DNA of 64,000 bases from contig CAZKGR010000013.1 in assembly GCA_964552465.1 (NCBI GenBank), positions 24,226 to 88,225 on the forward strand, in the 5' to 3' direction. The notes beneath the pieces were generated by a model. That model had not been told where the DNA came from, did no database searches, and saw nothing but the letters and a program-made list of their open reading frames with translations. Of the stretch, positions 53,391 to 62,372 are shown in pieces. Both the position numbers and the translations under genes were made by a program. Positions within the stretch are counted from its first letter, which is position 1. Each line of letters starts with the position of its first letter. Source of the stretch: BMS3BBIN04 sp964552465 (lineage in GTDB: Bacteria > Electryoneota > Electryoneia > Electryoneales > Electryoneaceae).

Positions 53391-53648
53391 GGGTTATCAC
53401 GTTCCGATTTTGAGAATGGATGCGTGGGAAAATGCGATCTCAGGTCAGTAGATGCAAGAGGTCCAGCGTATATTTATTGCCAGTAAGATGTTTAGATTGC
53501 GCTCCCGAGGTGTGGAAAACAGTATCCTTGAAGTGAACAAGATTCGGATTTTTGGAACATTCGGACGTACATTACTGATCTTGATGGCGAATCGTCCAAA
53601 TTCCAGGGGATGATGGAAATGGTTGCTGAATGGGCTAAGGGGAAACGC

Positions 53649-55466
53649 ATGCGTCGTGTGACGATGTTTGTGCTGACGATGTTGATCGTGATGGTTGGTC
53701 AGGTGATGGCGAAGTCACCGTACCCGATCATTTTCGTGCACGGGTTGTATGGCAACCACACCGGCTGGGATGATGCCCGTTGGTCGTTGATCAACGAAGG
53801 CGTGGCAGAACGTGAGGTTGTTGCACACTTCTCGGTGAACGCCGACCAGAATTTTAACTATTCATATCTGCCGACGGACACAGCGTTCGTCGCGTGGTCT
53901 ACACGAAATCTCGCGCCGATTATTCCGAATGGTGAAGACCGTTTGTTCATGGTCAATTTTGACCGTCGCGGATTTCCTCCGGGTACGGGTCATGGCAACG
54001 ACACCTATTCGAACACGATGGGGATCATGAAGACCGGGGCGGCGTTGGGGAATATCATCGACCGCATTCTCTCGCTACCGGGTCAGGAAGCGGACAAGGT
54101 GATTCTGATTGGTCATTCGATGGGCGGCTTGACGATCCGTGAGTTTTTGCAACGGACGGACGAAAACGGCAACCATCGCTTTTGGGATGATAATGTCGGT
54201 CACCGTGTCGCAATGGTGACGACGCTAGCGACTTCGCATCACGGTTCCATGTACCTCGCGTATATCGGCTTCGAGCCGAACGAAATCGACGAGAACTGGC
54301 TTGGGGTTCGATCCACTGAAGCCACGCGTGACTTGCGCACCTACCATTATACCGGTCTGTTCAATGACGAACATCCGGGAGTGTACCTGTATGGTGGTTA
54401 TGAAGGACTCGCATCCGGGTATGGCCTGCTCGAATATGATAACAAGGATGTGAACTGTGACGGTGTCGAAGGCGGACCGATAACCGGCGTATCGCGTTGG
54501 GTGCAGAACCAGGCGCTTTATACGGATAATCCCAATATGCCGTTGCCGGTCGATATTCCGTATCGCTGGGTGACGTCGGTTTCTCAGATGAATCCGGAGG
54601 GTGACGGAGTCGTTCGCCTGTACAGCCAGTGGTTACATGAGAATGGACAGCCGGTTCCCGCGACTGCGGATTCGGTCCGTGTGAACACACCTCACATCCC
54701 GGTGCATGACGATCTGCGCGCAATATACCGAGGGTTGGACGAACCTGATGAAGTCCAGTTCGCTTACGAGATCCCCGTAGACCTCGCTGCTGATCAGTGG
54801 GTTGCAGGTCGGTTCACATATGCGTCGAACTTCAATCCGAATCTACCCGTCGAGGAAGATGTTGACCAGTATCGGTTCACGGCGTACTCGACCGCCGATG
54901 CGACGTTGCGGATGACTGGTTTCGATTGGTCGGATACATGGGCAATCGAGGTTCGGAACATGGCGACGGGTCAATTGGTCATTCCGCCGGTAACCGCGCA
55001 GAATAATCCGGGACAGAATGATGTCATGGTGCCGGTTGTGGTTGGCGAGGATTACCTGGTGACGGTCCGAGGGCAGGCGCAAAATGCTATCGGACACGGT
55101 TATTTCTTCGCTGTGGATGCGAATTTCCTGGATCCGAGCAATGGGGCAATCATTGCGTTCGGTGAAGATATGAAACCCGGGTCTGAAGACCCGGGCCACC
55201 CGGATGGCATGATCATATCCATGTATCCGAACCCGTTTAACGCGGCAACCACGGTCACGATTTCATTGCAGCAGAGTGGCTTGATGAAGGCGGCGCTGTA
55301 TGATGTGCTCGGACGTGAGGTGCTACAGTTGGCCAATGGTCGGCGCGCTGCCGGACAGCATCAGTTTTCATTAGATGGTTCGCATCTGGTCTCAGGCGTG
55401 TATTTCCTGCATGTGTCCGGCTCGGCGGGGCACTCGGATGTGCAGAAGCTGGTTTTGATGAAGTGA
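53649..55466 (+). CDS. Sorted secreted lipase/esterase
   Basis: 605 residues from the ATG at 53649, with AAGGGG six bases upstream; earlier ATG codons at 53610-53619 are possible. Signal peptide to about residue 21. The alpha/beta hydrolase part shows IIFVHGLYGNHTGWDD (oxyanion hole) and nucleophile Ser157 in GHSMGG, as in triacylglycerol lipases and GPI deacylase-like enzymes. Residues about 400-480 form a PPC-like sandwich (EEDVDQYRFTAYS). The sorting domain starts at MYPNPFNAATTVTISL and contains LVSGVYFLHVSG. Confidence 0.9.
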   Translation: MRRVTMFVLTMLIVMVGQVMAKSPYPIIFVHGLYGNHTGWDDARWSLINEGVAEREVVAHFSVNADQNFNYSYLPTDTAFVAWSTRNLAPIIPNGEDRLFMVNFDRRGFPPGTGHGNDTYSNTMGIMKTGAALGNIIDRILSLPGQEADKVILIGHSMGGLTIREFLQRTDENGNHRFWDDNVGHRVAMVTTLATSHHGSMYLAYIGFEPNEIDENWLGVRSTEATRDLRTYHYTGLFNDEHPGVYLYGGYEGLASGYGLLEYDNKDVNCDGVEGGPITGVSRWVQNQALYTDNPNMPLPVDIPYRWVTSVSQMNPEGDGVVRLYSQWLHENGQPVPATADSVRVNTPHIPVHDDLRAIYRGLDEPDEVQFAYEIPVDLAADQWVAGRFTYASNFNPNLPVEEDVDQYRFTAYSTADATLRMTGFDWSDTWAIEVRNMATGQLVIPPVTAQNNPGQNDVMVPVVVGEDYLVTVRGQAQNAIGHGYFFAVDANFLDPSNGAIIAFGEDMKPGSEDPGHPDGMIISMYPNPFNAATTVTISLQQSGLMKAALYDVLGREVLQLANGRRAAGQHQFSLDGSHLVSGVYFLHVSGSAGHSDVQKLVLMK

Positions 55467-55520
55467 TTCAGTCCTGAGACTCGAGATGTGAGATACGAGA
55501 AACAGACAAACATTCTCTTG

Positions 55521-55552
55521 CCCGTGTCCGGCAGTTGGCGGACGCGGGTTTT
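55521..55552 (+). terminator. Terminator after sorted lipase
   Basis: CCCGTGTCCG (55521-55530) pairs with CGGACGCGGG (55539-55548) with one mismatch, followed by TTTT. Confidence 0.85.
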
Positions 55553-55650
55553 GTTGTTATCCGTGTATTATCCCTTCTGGCGGAGCCCGCAGGGGCACCG
55601 AAAGGTCAGACTTTGATTATCCACGACATAAATGTCGTGTGCATGTTTGC

Positions 55651-56079
55651 TCACACCTGCTGAATCTCAATTGTTCTGCGGTCGAGGATATCTGGATGGG
55701 GTTGAATGCTGATTCGCCATGTCGCTTTTTCATCAACTTCGGGGATGCGGTCTGCCCACTCAACGAAAAGGATTCCATTTTGTTCACGGATCTCGTCGAG
55801 TCCGAGCGCTAGGATTTCGTCCGGATCAAAAATGCGGTACAGGTCAGCGTGGTAAATTGGTGGCGTGGTCGGATATTGGTTGATCAGGGTGAAGGTCGGG
55901 CTTCGCACACGTCCGAGGTAGCCGAGCGAACGGACCAACCCACGCACAAAGGTGGTTTTCCCGGCACCGAGCGGCCCGTTCAGCGATATGATGTCTCCGG
56001 GATGGAGCATCTTCGCGAACTTTGCCGCCAGTTCGTGCGTATGCTGCTCAGATTCCAGTTTAAATGTCCCGATGGGCAT
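55651..56079 (-). CDS. tsaE: tRNA threonylcarbamoyladenosine biosynthesis ATPase TsaE
   Basis: 142 residues from the ATG at 56079; a longer start at 56100 lacks any ribosome-binding site. The P-loop reads GPLGAGKTTF, followed by the SPTFTLINQYP switch segment and HADLYRI, then ILFVEWADRIPE. TsaE is the ATPase of the TsaBDE complex that makes t6A37, the same nucleoside that MtaB (20029) modifies further. It is divergent from the ResB gene. Confidence 0.93.
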   Translation of the reverse strand: MPIGTFKLESEQHTHELAAKFAKMLHPGDIISLNGPLGAGKTTFVRGLVRSLGYLGRVRSPTFTLINQYPTTPPIYHADLYRIFDPDEILALGLDEIREQNGILFVEWADRIPEVDEKATWRISIQPHPDILDRRTIEIQQV

Positions 56080-56216
56080 GTTTTTCTCTGTGTAGATCAT
56101 GCGAAGTATACAACTTCGCGGCTGGCTCGGGGATAGGTGGCCCTATCTCTCCTGGGATTGGATAAGTATATCCCGGATTGTACTTTTGACCTTCTCAAGC
56201 TTACGGAACCCCCTGC

Positions 56217-57557
56217 ATGACACAGACTAAAGAGCAGTCTCCTGCAAAGAAATCAGCTTCCAGCGATCCGATCACGAAGATCTGGGATACGCTGAAGTCG
56301 ATGAAATTCGCCATCATCCTGCTGCTCGTGATAACAGCGCTGACCGTAGTGAATTTGTTCGCGAACGAGTTCATTGTGCAAGTGCAAGGCAATGAGCCGG
56401 GGATTGCCTACTCCACGTACAACGAGGCGTACGGCGAACCCCGCGCCACTATTCTGACGATGACGCAGATGTATGCGCCTTATCGATCATGGTGGTATAA
56501 CGGGTTGCTCGGATTGCTGACACTCTCGTTGTTGGTTTGCTCGATAGACCGAGCTTCACTCGTGTGGAAATTGACAACGGGGTCACGGTTCCTCGCAGCC
56601 GAAAGTCAGTACGAATCTCATAAGAATCATGCTAGTATCAGCGGTAGTAGTTCGCTGAAGGAAAGCGCGCTAGGTGCGATTCGAAAGGCTGGATTCTCCA
56701 TTAGCACGAAGGACACTTCAAAAGCAACGCTCGTCCACGGTCGTCGCGCGGCAATTTCTCATGCAGGCCCCTGGATTGTCCACATAGGTTTCATTTTGCT
56801 GGTAATTGGCGGTGCCATAATCGCACGTGGCGAGTATCGTCATAATGTGCAGGGTTTGCCGGGCGAGTTGCTTGGCAGCCGACAATTCTCACCGGAGCAG
56901 CTCGAGGCGCTTTGGGGCTTCAGCGTACGTGTCGACAACTTCAGGGTCGAGTATTACGATCTGAAGGCTGGTCAGTATGTTCAGGTTGACGGTGGAGAGC
57001 GCGTTGGTCGTATTGATCTGATGAATGACGACGGGACGGCGGACGTGGAAGTCCTGTGGCCGTCACGCGGATTTGAACAGAGCCTGCCAGTAGATCGGAT
57101 CGAGAACCGGATCGACCGTCGTTTCGGCAATGGTCGGTTGGACCAGTCGAACATCTCTGACTATATCGCCGACTTGACTGTCATTGACAACGGTCAGGAA
57201 GTGCTGCAGAAGTCGATTGAGGTGAATTTACCTTTACGTTACAACGGCTACCGATTTTACCAATCCTCGTTTATAGATTCGCGTACAGATTCTAACGGCA
57301 CATGGACGACAGTTATCGAAGCTCGTCGTGACAGCGGGTCGCCGTTTATCTGGACGGGAATCATCATTGTCAGTCTCGGGATGATGCTTGGATTGTATTT
57401 GGCGCCCCGTGATATTTTCGCCCGAATCGAGGAATCGGATGGTAAAACTCGTGTGATGATCGCGGGCAAGTCCAAGGGCCGGCCCAGCGAATTTGATCGG
57501 CAGTTCAAGAAGATAGTTGATACCATTCAACCGTCTACGACGAGGTCAGAAGCATGA
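56217..57557 (+). CDS. resB: Cytochrome c biogenesis protein ResB/Ccs1
   Basis: 446 residues. Part of the System II machine that brings heme to the outer face of the inner membrane and attaches it to apocytochromes. Helices lie at about 30-48, 95-112, 180-202 and 375-395; the large loop between the last two faces the periplasm. HAGPWIVHIGFILLVIGG holds the conserved histidine, and LPLRYNGYRFYQSSF is a family hallmark. The next gene overlaps its stop as ATGA. It supports the c-type cytochromes found elsewhere in the window. Confidence 0.92.
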   Translation: MTQTKEQSPAKKSASSDPITKIWDTLKSMKFAIILLLVITALTVVNLFANEFIVQVQGNEPGIAYSTYNEAYGEPRATILTMTQMYAPYRSWWYNGLLGLLTLSLLVCSIDRASLVWKLTTGSRFLAAESQYESHKNHASISGSSSLKESALGAIRKAGFSISTKDTSKATLVHGRRAAISHAGPWIVHIGFILLVIGGAIIARGEYRHNVQGLPGELLGSRQFSPEQLEALWGFSVRVDNFRVEYYDLKAGQYVQVDGGERVGRIDLMNDDGTADVEVLWPSRGFEQSLPVDRIENRIDRRFGNGRLDQSNISDYIADLTVIDNGQEVLQKSIEVNLPLRYNGYRFYQSSFIDSRTDSNGTWTTVIEARRDSGSPFIWTGIIIVSLGMMLGLYLAPRDIFARIEESDGKTRVMIAGKSKGRPSEFDRQFKKIVDTIQPSTTRSEA

Positions 57558-58093
57558 ATTCAAAGGCTATAGTTTTCATCGTGGTTGTAGTCGTCATTGG
57601 ATTAGCGATCTACTTCCTTCCTGATACGGACAGCGTCAAACCTGCCGCAACCTATCCTGCGCAGGAGCAGGGTATGTCGCAAGCAGGTTCCGAACACGAA
57701 CATACGCACGCTCCATTATCGGATATTGACTCATTGAAAGTGGCGGTTCAGGATAGTACGGGGGCTGAACTAGCTACTTTGACATTGGTACCACATCAAT
57801 CCATCGCTCTGCCTGGTACGGAGTATTCGCTGCACCTGGCTGAGTTTTACACTCACTTCATGATGGAAGAAAGTGGTCCGGTGAATGCGTCACCTTATCC
57901 GGAAAATCCAGCAGCTCGCATTGAAATCCAAAAGGATGGCGAGGGGGTGGATTATACCTGGACTTTTGAGAGAATTCCGTACTTCCGCATGAACAGCATG
58001 GGTGGACCTCACAATCGGGAAAGCACTGGATTGGCATTTGCGATTCTCGATGTATACGGTCTGTTAGTACCATCGGCTACCCCCAACCCGTAA
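57554..58093 (+). CDS. Membrane-anchored protein of cytochrome c biogenesis operon
   Basis: 179 residues. An N-terminal helix (IVFIVVVVVIGLAIYFL) anchors the protein and the rest should face the periplasm. A short linker carries a histidine cluster, EHEHTHAPL, near residues 48-56. A beta-rich domain follows that recalls the periplasmic domain of ResB. Its start overlaps resB and it ends eight bases ahead of ccsA, so it is part of the same operon. It is not a standard System II component. Heme or metal handling is conceivable from the histidines, but unproven. Confidence 0.7.
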   Translation: MNSKAIVFIVVVVVIGLAIYFLPDTDSVKPAATYPAQEQGMSQAGSEHEHTHAPLSDIDSLKVAVQDSTGAELATLTLVPHQSIALPGTEYSLHLAEFYTHFMMEESGPVNASPYPENPAARIEIQKDGEGVDYTWTFERIPYFRMNSMGGPHNRESTGLAFAILDVYGLLVPSATPNP

Positions 58094-58101
58094 GGATATC
58101 C

Positions 58102-59415
58102 ATGGAACGCTTGGACGCATTGCTGTACGGTTTTTCATTTTACGCATACCTCGGGTCATTCATCCTTTACATCCTTCACATCGCACTGAAGAAGGAAGTA
58201 CTAGGTAAAGTAGCGACCTGGATTGCTGCGATTGGTATCTTACCTCACGTTGGTGCGATTACCACACGTTGGATTCAGCAAGGTCACGTGCCACTAGCCA
58301 ACATGTATGAGTACATGGGGCTGATGTCGTTGATGGTGGTGGTCGGGCTGATCGCGTTTGTGATTCGTTATCGGAACACGCGTATCGGCGTGTTTCTGGT
58401 TCCGATTGCCGTGATGCTGATGGTGACCGCCAGCTTGCTCCCATCTGATGTTAACCGTCAGTTGATGCCAGCATTGCAATCAACCTGGCTGGCGATTCAC
58501 GTATCGCTGGCAGCCTTGGGATCAGGTGCATTCCTGATGTCATTCGCTGCTGCGGCACTGGTGCTTCTGACCGCCGGGTCAGAAAAGGAAGGATTGACCG
58601 GTAAAGAGGCGAAGGAACTCCAGGCATTCTCGTGGATGGAATTTGCCATGTTCTGGGTCGGTCTGCCGGTAGTTACGTGGCTGGCACTGAGCATATTTGG
58701 ATGGCTTCCGCCTGAAATAGACATCGCCGCAGGTTCTCAACAGGGCGTTTTCACCGGTTTCACACTTGGTAAGGGTGCTGGCGCAAACCTGCTCGGCGGC
58801 CCGGCAATTGGTCTGGGAATTGGGCTGGTGGTAACGTCAATTCTGTGGCCACTTCTTAGCCCGCGTCTTCCGCAAAATATGCGCGGCAATGGAATGCATG
58901 AATTTATGACGGTTGTGCTCGCACTCCTGTTTTCCGCAATTCTGATTGGCTTCGCTGTGAAAAGTGGTAACATCGCGCTAACCCCAAGCAGCTATCTGAA
59001 GATCTTTGAGTTCTTCGGACCAGTGCTCGCATTGAGTTGGGTGTTGGTGCCAATCGTTCACTTCGTGCTTGGCGCAAGCGCGGCGGGTTGGTTGCCGAAG
59101 ATGGGCGTAGCTCGTCCCGTGTTGAAGGAGATCAGCTACGCTGCGGTCGCAATCGGCTATCCGTTGTACACGGTTGGGGCTTTGTTCGCCGGTGCTATCT
59201 GGGCCGAACAGGCTTGGGGCACGTGGTGGAGCTGGGATCCGAAGGAAGTGGGCGCGTTGATCATCTGGCTGTTCTACACGATATTCCTTCACGCACGTTA
59301 TCAGCGGAAGTGGTCGGGCGACCGTGCGGCAGTGCTAATCGTGCTCGGGATGTTGTTTGTGTTCATCAGCTTCTTTGGTAACTATTTCTTCGGCGGCATG
59401 CACGCATATGCTTGA
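58102..59415 (+). CDS. ccsA: Cytochrome c biogenesis protein CcsA/ResC
   Basis: 437 residues with about ten membrane helices. The WWD heme-handling motif is intact (WGTWWSWDPKE, starting near residue 372). PLANMYEYMG and histidines such as those in IHVSLA and VHFVLG match the heme ligands of the family. It forms the heme exporter and synthetase with ResB. An extra stretch near residues 205-260 is longer than in many relatives. Last gene of the operon, followed by a strong terminator. Confidence 0.93.
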   Translation: MERLDALLYGFSFYAYLGSFILYILHIALKKEVLGKVATWIAAIGILPHVGAITTRWIQQGHVPLANMYEYMGLMSLMVVVGLIAFVIRYRNTRIGVFLVPIAVMLMVTASLLPSDVNRQLMPALQSTWLAIHVSLAALGSGAFLMSFAAAALVLLTAGSEKEGLTGKEAKELQAFSWMEFAMFWVGLPVVTWLALSIFGWLPPEIDIAAGSQQGVFTGFTLGKGAGANLLGGPAIGLGIGLVVTSILWPLLSPRLPQNMRGNGMHEFMTVVLALLFSAILIGFAVKSGNIALTPSSYLKIFEFFGPVLALSWVLVPIVHFVLGASAAGWLPKMGVARPVLKEISYAAVAIGYPLYTVGALFAGAIWAEQAWGTWWSWDPKEVGALIIWLFYTIFLHARYQRKWSGDRAAVLIVLGMLFVFISFFGNYFFGGMHAYA

Positions 59416-59438
59416 TATTTGACCATCGCAGGTGTTTG

Positions 59439-59467
59439 CCCGTACTTGCTTGCAAGTACGGGTTTTT
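59439..59467 (+). terminator. Terminator after ccsA
   Basis: CCCGTACTTGC (59439-59449) pairs perfectly with GCAAGTACGGG (59452-59462) around a two-base loop, followed by TTTTT. Related palindromes occur at 60139 and about 60180. Confidence 0.92.
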
Positions 59468-59523
59468 CATTGCTGGCACTTTTAGTCATCCCGACTTGCG
59501 AGCAATTCGGTGCAGATAGTCAG

Positions 59524-59550
59524 GATGGTCGCTCTTATGGCCATCTTTTT
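59524..59550 (+). terminator. Second terminator between ccsA and rnpB
   Basis: GATGG (59524-59528) pairs with CCATC (59541-59545), followed by TTTTTG. A tandem back-up, or the end of a short unseen transcript. Confidence 0.55.
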
Positions 59551-59664
59551 GTTATTACAGGTAGTATTGCCTCTCAGAGTGATACTCGGAGAAGGTGAGG
59601 GTAACGTTCCCGGAATCACCATTCTGGCAGCTTCGATTGCGTACATTCATAACTGTCTTTTGAG

Positions 59665-60056
59665 TTTGCGAGACGGTCGGGCGGTCGCCTTCTGCGTTTG
59701 CAGGGGGAGGAAAGTCCGAACTCCGCAGGGCAGGATGCCGGCTAACGGCCGGGCGCCGTGAGGCGACGGAAAGTGCAACAGAGAGTAGACCGCCGATGGC
59801 CGGTTTTCCGGCACAGGTAAGGGTGAAACGGTGGGGTAAGAGCCCACCGCGCATCTGGTAACAGGTGTGGCACGGTAAACCCCATCCGGAGCAAGGCCAA
59901 ATAGGCGGGGAGGCGTGAAAGCGCCGCGTGGTGGTCCGCCACGTTTGTACCCGTGGGTAGGCTGCGTTGAGCGTCGTTGAGAGACGACGCCAAGATCGAT
60001 GACCGTCACTCTCTTCATTGAGGGTACAGAATTCGGCTTACAGACCGCCTCGCACT
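59665..60056 (+). ncRNA. rnpB: RNase P RNA, A type
   Basis: The catalytic RNA that trims the 5' end of tRNA precursors. P1 pairs TGCGAG and CGGTC near 59667-59678 with GACCG and CTCGCA near 60043-60054. The universal elements are present in order: GGAGGAAAGTCC, CAGGGCAGGATGCC, GTGCAACAGAGAG, ACCGCCGATGGCC, AGGTAAGGGTGAAA, GGTAAGAGCCCACCGCGC, GGAGCAAGGCCAAATAGG and CAGAATTCGGCTTACAGACC. Length is about 392 nucleotides; ends are set from the P1 pairing. Confidence 0.96.
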
Positions 60057-60295
60057 CTTTCTTTGACATTGTTGTCGTGCACCCGGATGGTGAATGAACC
60101 CGTTTAGTGAGTGCCGATGACCGCCGTTGGTGTTTGCACCGACTTGCTGGCAAGTCGGGAAAGACGTAGCCGTGGATGATCCGCGTTTGCAAGCAAACAC
60201 GGGCCTGCATGTCTGACAGACTGTACGTCTGACTAACTGTATGTCTCACAGCGGTAACCTGATCAGAAACACTTTAACAACCGATAGATTCTAAC
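60057..60295. repeat. Intergenic palindromes between rnpB and recJ
   Basis: CCGACTTGC (60139-60147) pairs with GCAAGTCGG (60150-60158). A second, near 60180-60200, pairs CCGCGTTTGC with GCAAACACGG. Both share the CCCGT..TTGC/GCAA..ACGGG plan of the ccsA terminator but lack T-runs. A run of CTGACTGTA-like short repeats follows at 60211-60250. Confidence 0.6.
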
Positions 60296-62014
60296 ATGCT
60301 GAAACACTGGGAGTTGGCTACGGAGGCCGACTCTGCGTCTGCGCTCGCCCTGTCCACTGAGATGGGAGTGCGTCCAGTCGTGGCTCGTCTGCTTCTCCAG
60401 CGTGGTATCGACACAGCTGAACAAGCTGAGGCATTTTTCCACCCCGAACGTTCTGCCCTCCACGATCCATTTTTATTCAAGCATATGGAAGCCGGTGTTG
60501 AACGGGTGATCCGTGCGCTGCACAACAAGGAATTGATCTACATCTTCGGCGATTACGATGTGGATGGGATCACTTCGGCCAGCCTGCTGTATCTGTTTTT
60601 CCGTGATCTTGGCGGCAATGTGCAATATTACATCCCTAACCGTGAGGATGAGGGATATGGTGTGTCCGTTGCTGGGGTGGAACAGGCGAAAGAGGCTGGT
60701 GCGAACCTGCTGATCACAGTCGATTGCGGCATTACAGCCGTTGAGGAGGTGGATCGCGCGCGTGAACTGGATATGGACATCATCATCTCCGACCATCATC
60801 AGGCGGGTGATGAGGTTCCGAGCGCGCTGGCAGTGATCAATCCGAAGTTGCCGGGTTCAACGTATCCGTTCAAGGAACTGGCCGGATGCGGGGTTGCATT
60901 CAAGCTGGCTCAGGCAGTGGCTAAGGAGCTACAGCTTGGTGAAAGCTATCTCGACCGTTACCTCGACCTCGTTGCGGTTGGTACAGCGGCAGACATTGTT
61001 CCGTTGGTGGACGAAAACCGTATCCTGGTAAATCTCGGTCTCAAGAAAGTGAATCAGGATCCGTTGGTTGGATTGGCAGCATTAATTGAAACGGCGCACC
61101 TTCGTGGTGGACAGATTGACGTTGGCCAGATCATTTACGGGATAGCGCCTCGGATCAACGCTGTAGGGCGTTTAGGATCGGCAGATCGCGCTGTAGACTT
61201 GATGATTACGCAGAACGCCGAACGTGCGCGTCAACTAAGTATGGAGTTGGAGCAGGAAAACCGGAACCGTCGCCGGATTGACACGCACACATTGGACGAG
61301 GCTCTTGCGGAAGCTGAGGAAACGCACGTTCCGGACGATCATTACGGACTGGTGCTGGCGCGTGACGACTGGCATGGGGGTGTGATCGGGATTGTTGCCA
61401 GCCGCCTGATCGAGAAGTACTACCGTCCGACAGTGATGATTACCGTTAAGGATGGTATTGGCAAAGGGTCAGCACGATCAATCCCGGGCTTTGATATCTA
61501 CGATGCACTCAACCAGTGCAGCGATATTCTGGAACAATTTGGTGGACATACTTATGCTGCCGGATTGTCGATAAAGTCAGAAAATATCGAGGAATTCCGT
61601 CGCCGGTTTAACGATGTCGCTCGTGAAGCGCTTACCGCTCACGATCTTATTCCCAAGTTGCACATTGACGCTGAATTGCCATTGGAACAGGTGGATGATG
61701 AGCTGCTTGATTCGTTGAAGAAATTTGCCCCGTTTGGTCCGAACAACCCAATGCCAGCATTTGTGAGCCATGATGTTGCATTGTCCGGGTATCCGCGGAT
61801 TGTCGGCACGAATCACCTGAAATTCAAGGTGCGCAGTGATCGTTCTGTGATTGATTGCATCGGGTTCAATCTCGGTGATCGGCTTCAGCGCATGGACCCC
61901 AACCGTGCAACGAACCATTTAGTCTACACGGTACAGGAGAATGAATGGATGGGCCGTGTGTATCTGCAATTGCACATTTTGGATGTGAAGTCAGGGCCCC
62001 ATCCAGATCTTTAG
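60296..62014 (+). CDS. recJ: Single-stranded-DNA exonuclease RecJ
   Basis: 572 residues. A 5'-3' exonuclease of recombination and mismatch repair, in the cytoplasm. The DHH-family motifs are intact: DYDVDG at 86-91, TVDCGI, DHH at 166-168 (IISDHHQ), and the DHHA1 part with GSARSIPGFDIYDAL and FGGHTYAAGL. The OB-fold at the C-terminus contains the FGPNNPMPAF segment. No strong ribosome-binding site precedes the ATG. Confidence 0.95.
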   Translation: MLKHWELATEADSASALALSTEMGVRPVVARLLLQRGIDTAEQAEAFFHPERSALHDPFLFKHMEAGVERVIRALHNKELIYIFGDYDVDGITSASLLYLFFRDLGGNVQYYIPNREDEGYGVSVAGVEQAKEAGANLLITVDCGITAVEEVDRARELDMDIIISDHHQAGDEVPSALAVINPKLPGSTYPFKELAGCGVAFKLAQAVAKELQLGESYLDRYLDLVAVGTAADIVPLVDENRILVNLGLKKVNQDPLVGLAALIETAHLRGGQIDVGQIIYGIAPRINAVGRLGSADRAVDLMITQNAERARQLSMELEQENRNRRRIDTHTLDEALAEAEETHVPDDHYGLVLARDDWHGGVIGIVASRLIEKYYRPTVMITVKDGIGKGSARSIPGFDIYDALNQCSDILEQFGGHTYAAGLSIKSENIEEFRRRFNDVAREALTAHDLIPKLHIDAELPLEQVDDELLDSLKKFAPFGPNNPMPAFVSHDVALSGYPRIVGTNHLKFKVRSDRSVIDCIGFNLGDRLQRMDPNRATNHLVYTVQENEWMGRVYLQLHILDVKSGPHPDL

Positions 62015-62073
62015 ATCGCCAGTCAGTTGAATGAAACTGACGACTTGGCGAAGGGTGATGATAGAATTCAGCG

Positions 62074-62103
62074 GCGAAACACGATGGTGTTTCGCTGTTT
62101 TTT
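62074..62103 (+). terminator. Terminator after recJ
   Basis: GCGAAACAC (62074-62082) pairs perfectly with GTGTTTCGC (62087-62095), followed by TGTTTTTT. Confidence 0.9.
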
Positions 62104-62272
62104 GCTGCTCTTTTCTAACGACCTGAAGTCCAAACTTGCCAGTAGTTCACCGTCCCAAATGTGAAGAAAATCATAGAATAAACGGTAAAACATTTGATAA
62201 TCAGAAGTTACAGACAGGAATCGTGGAGAGCCAACAGAGCGATATTTCTCAGAAAACTGTGATCCTAATAAA

Positions 62273-62288
62273 GTTAGGCATTCCTAAT
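62273..62288 (+). promoter_or_regulatory. Candidate operator, copy 2, with -10 box
   Basis: GTTAGGCATTCCTAAT matches 11 of 12 palindrome positions. A further half-site, CCTAAT, lies just upstream at 62264-62269. TATATT at 62295-62300 is a plausible -10, and the palindrome occupies the -35 position. The monoheme sorted protein gene starts 84 bases downstream. Confidence 0.55.
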
Positions 62289-62372
62289 TGTTTGTATATT
62301 GCGGCTCGCCGTGTCTATGGGGGTGGGCGTGACGGCGAAACAGGAAGGCATAACGAATTGGGAGACAGAACG

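Larger units (their letters stand above)
62015..62372. other. Intergenic region between recJ and monoheme sorted protein
   Basis: 358 bases. A hairpin GTCAGTT/AACTGAC (62022-62041) and the recJ terminator (62074-62103) come first; the operator copy 2 and a TATATT box follow at 62273-62300. No gene is supported, although the downstream frame is open from 62136. Confidence 0.5.
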
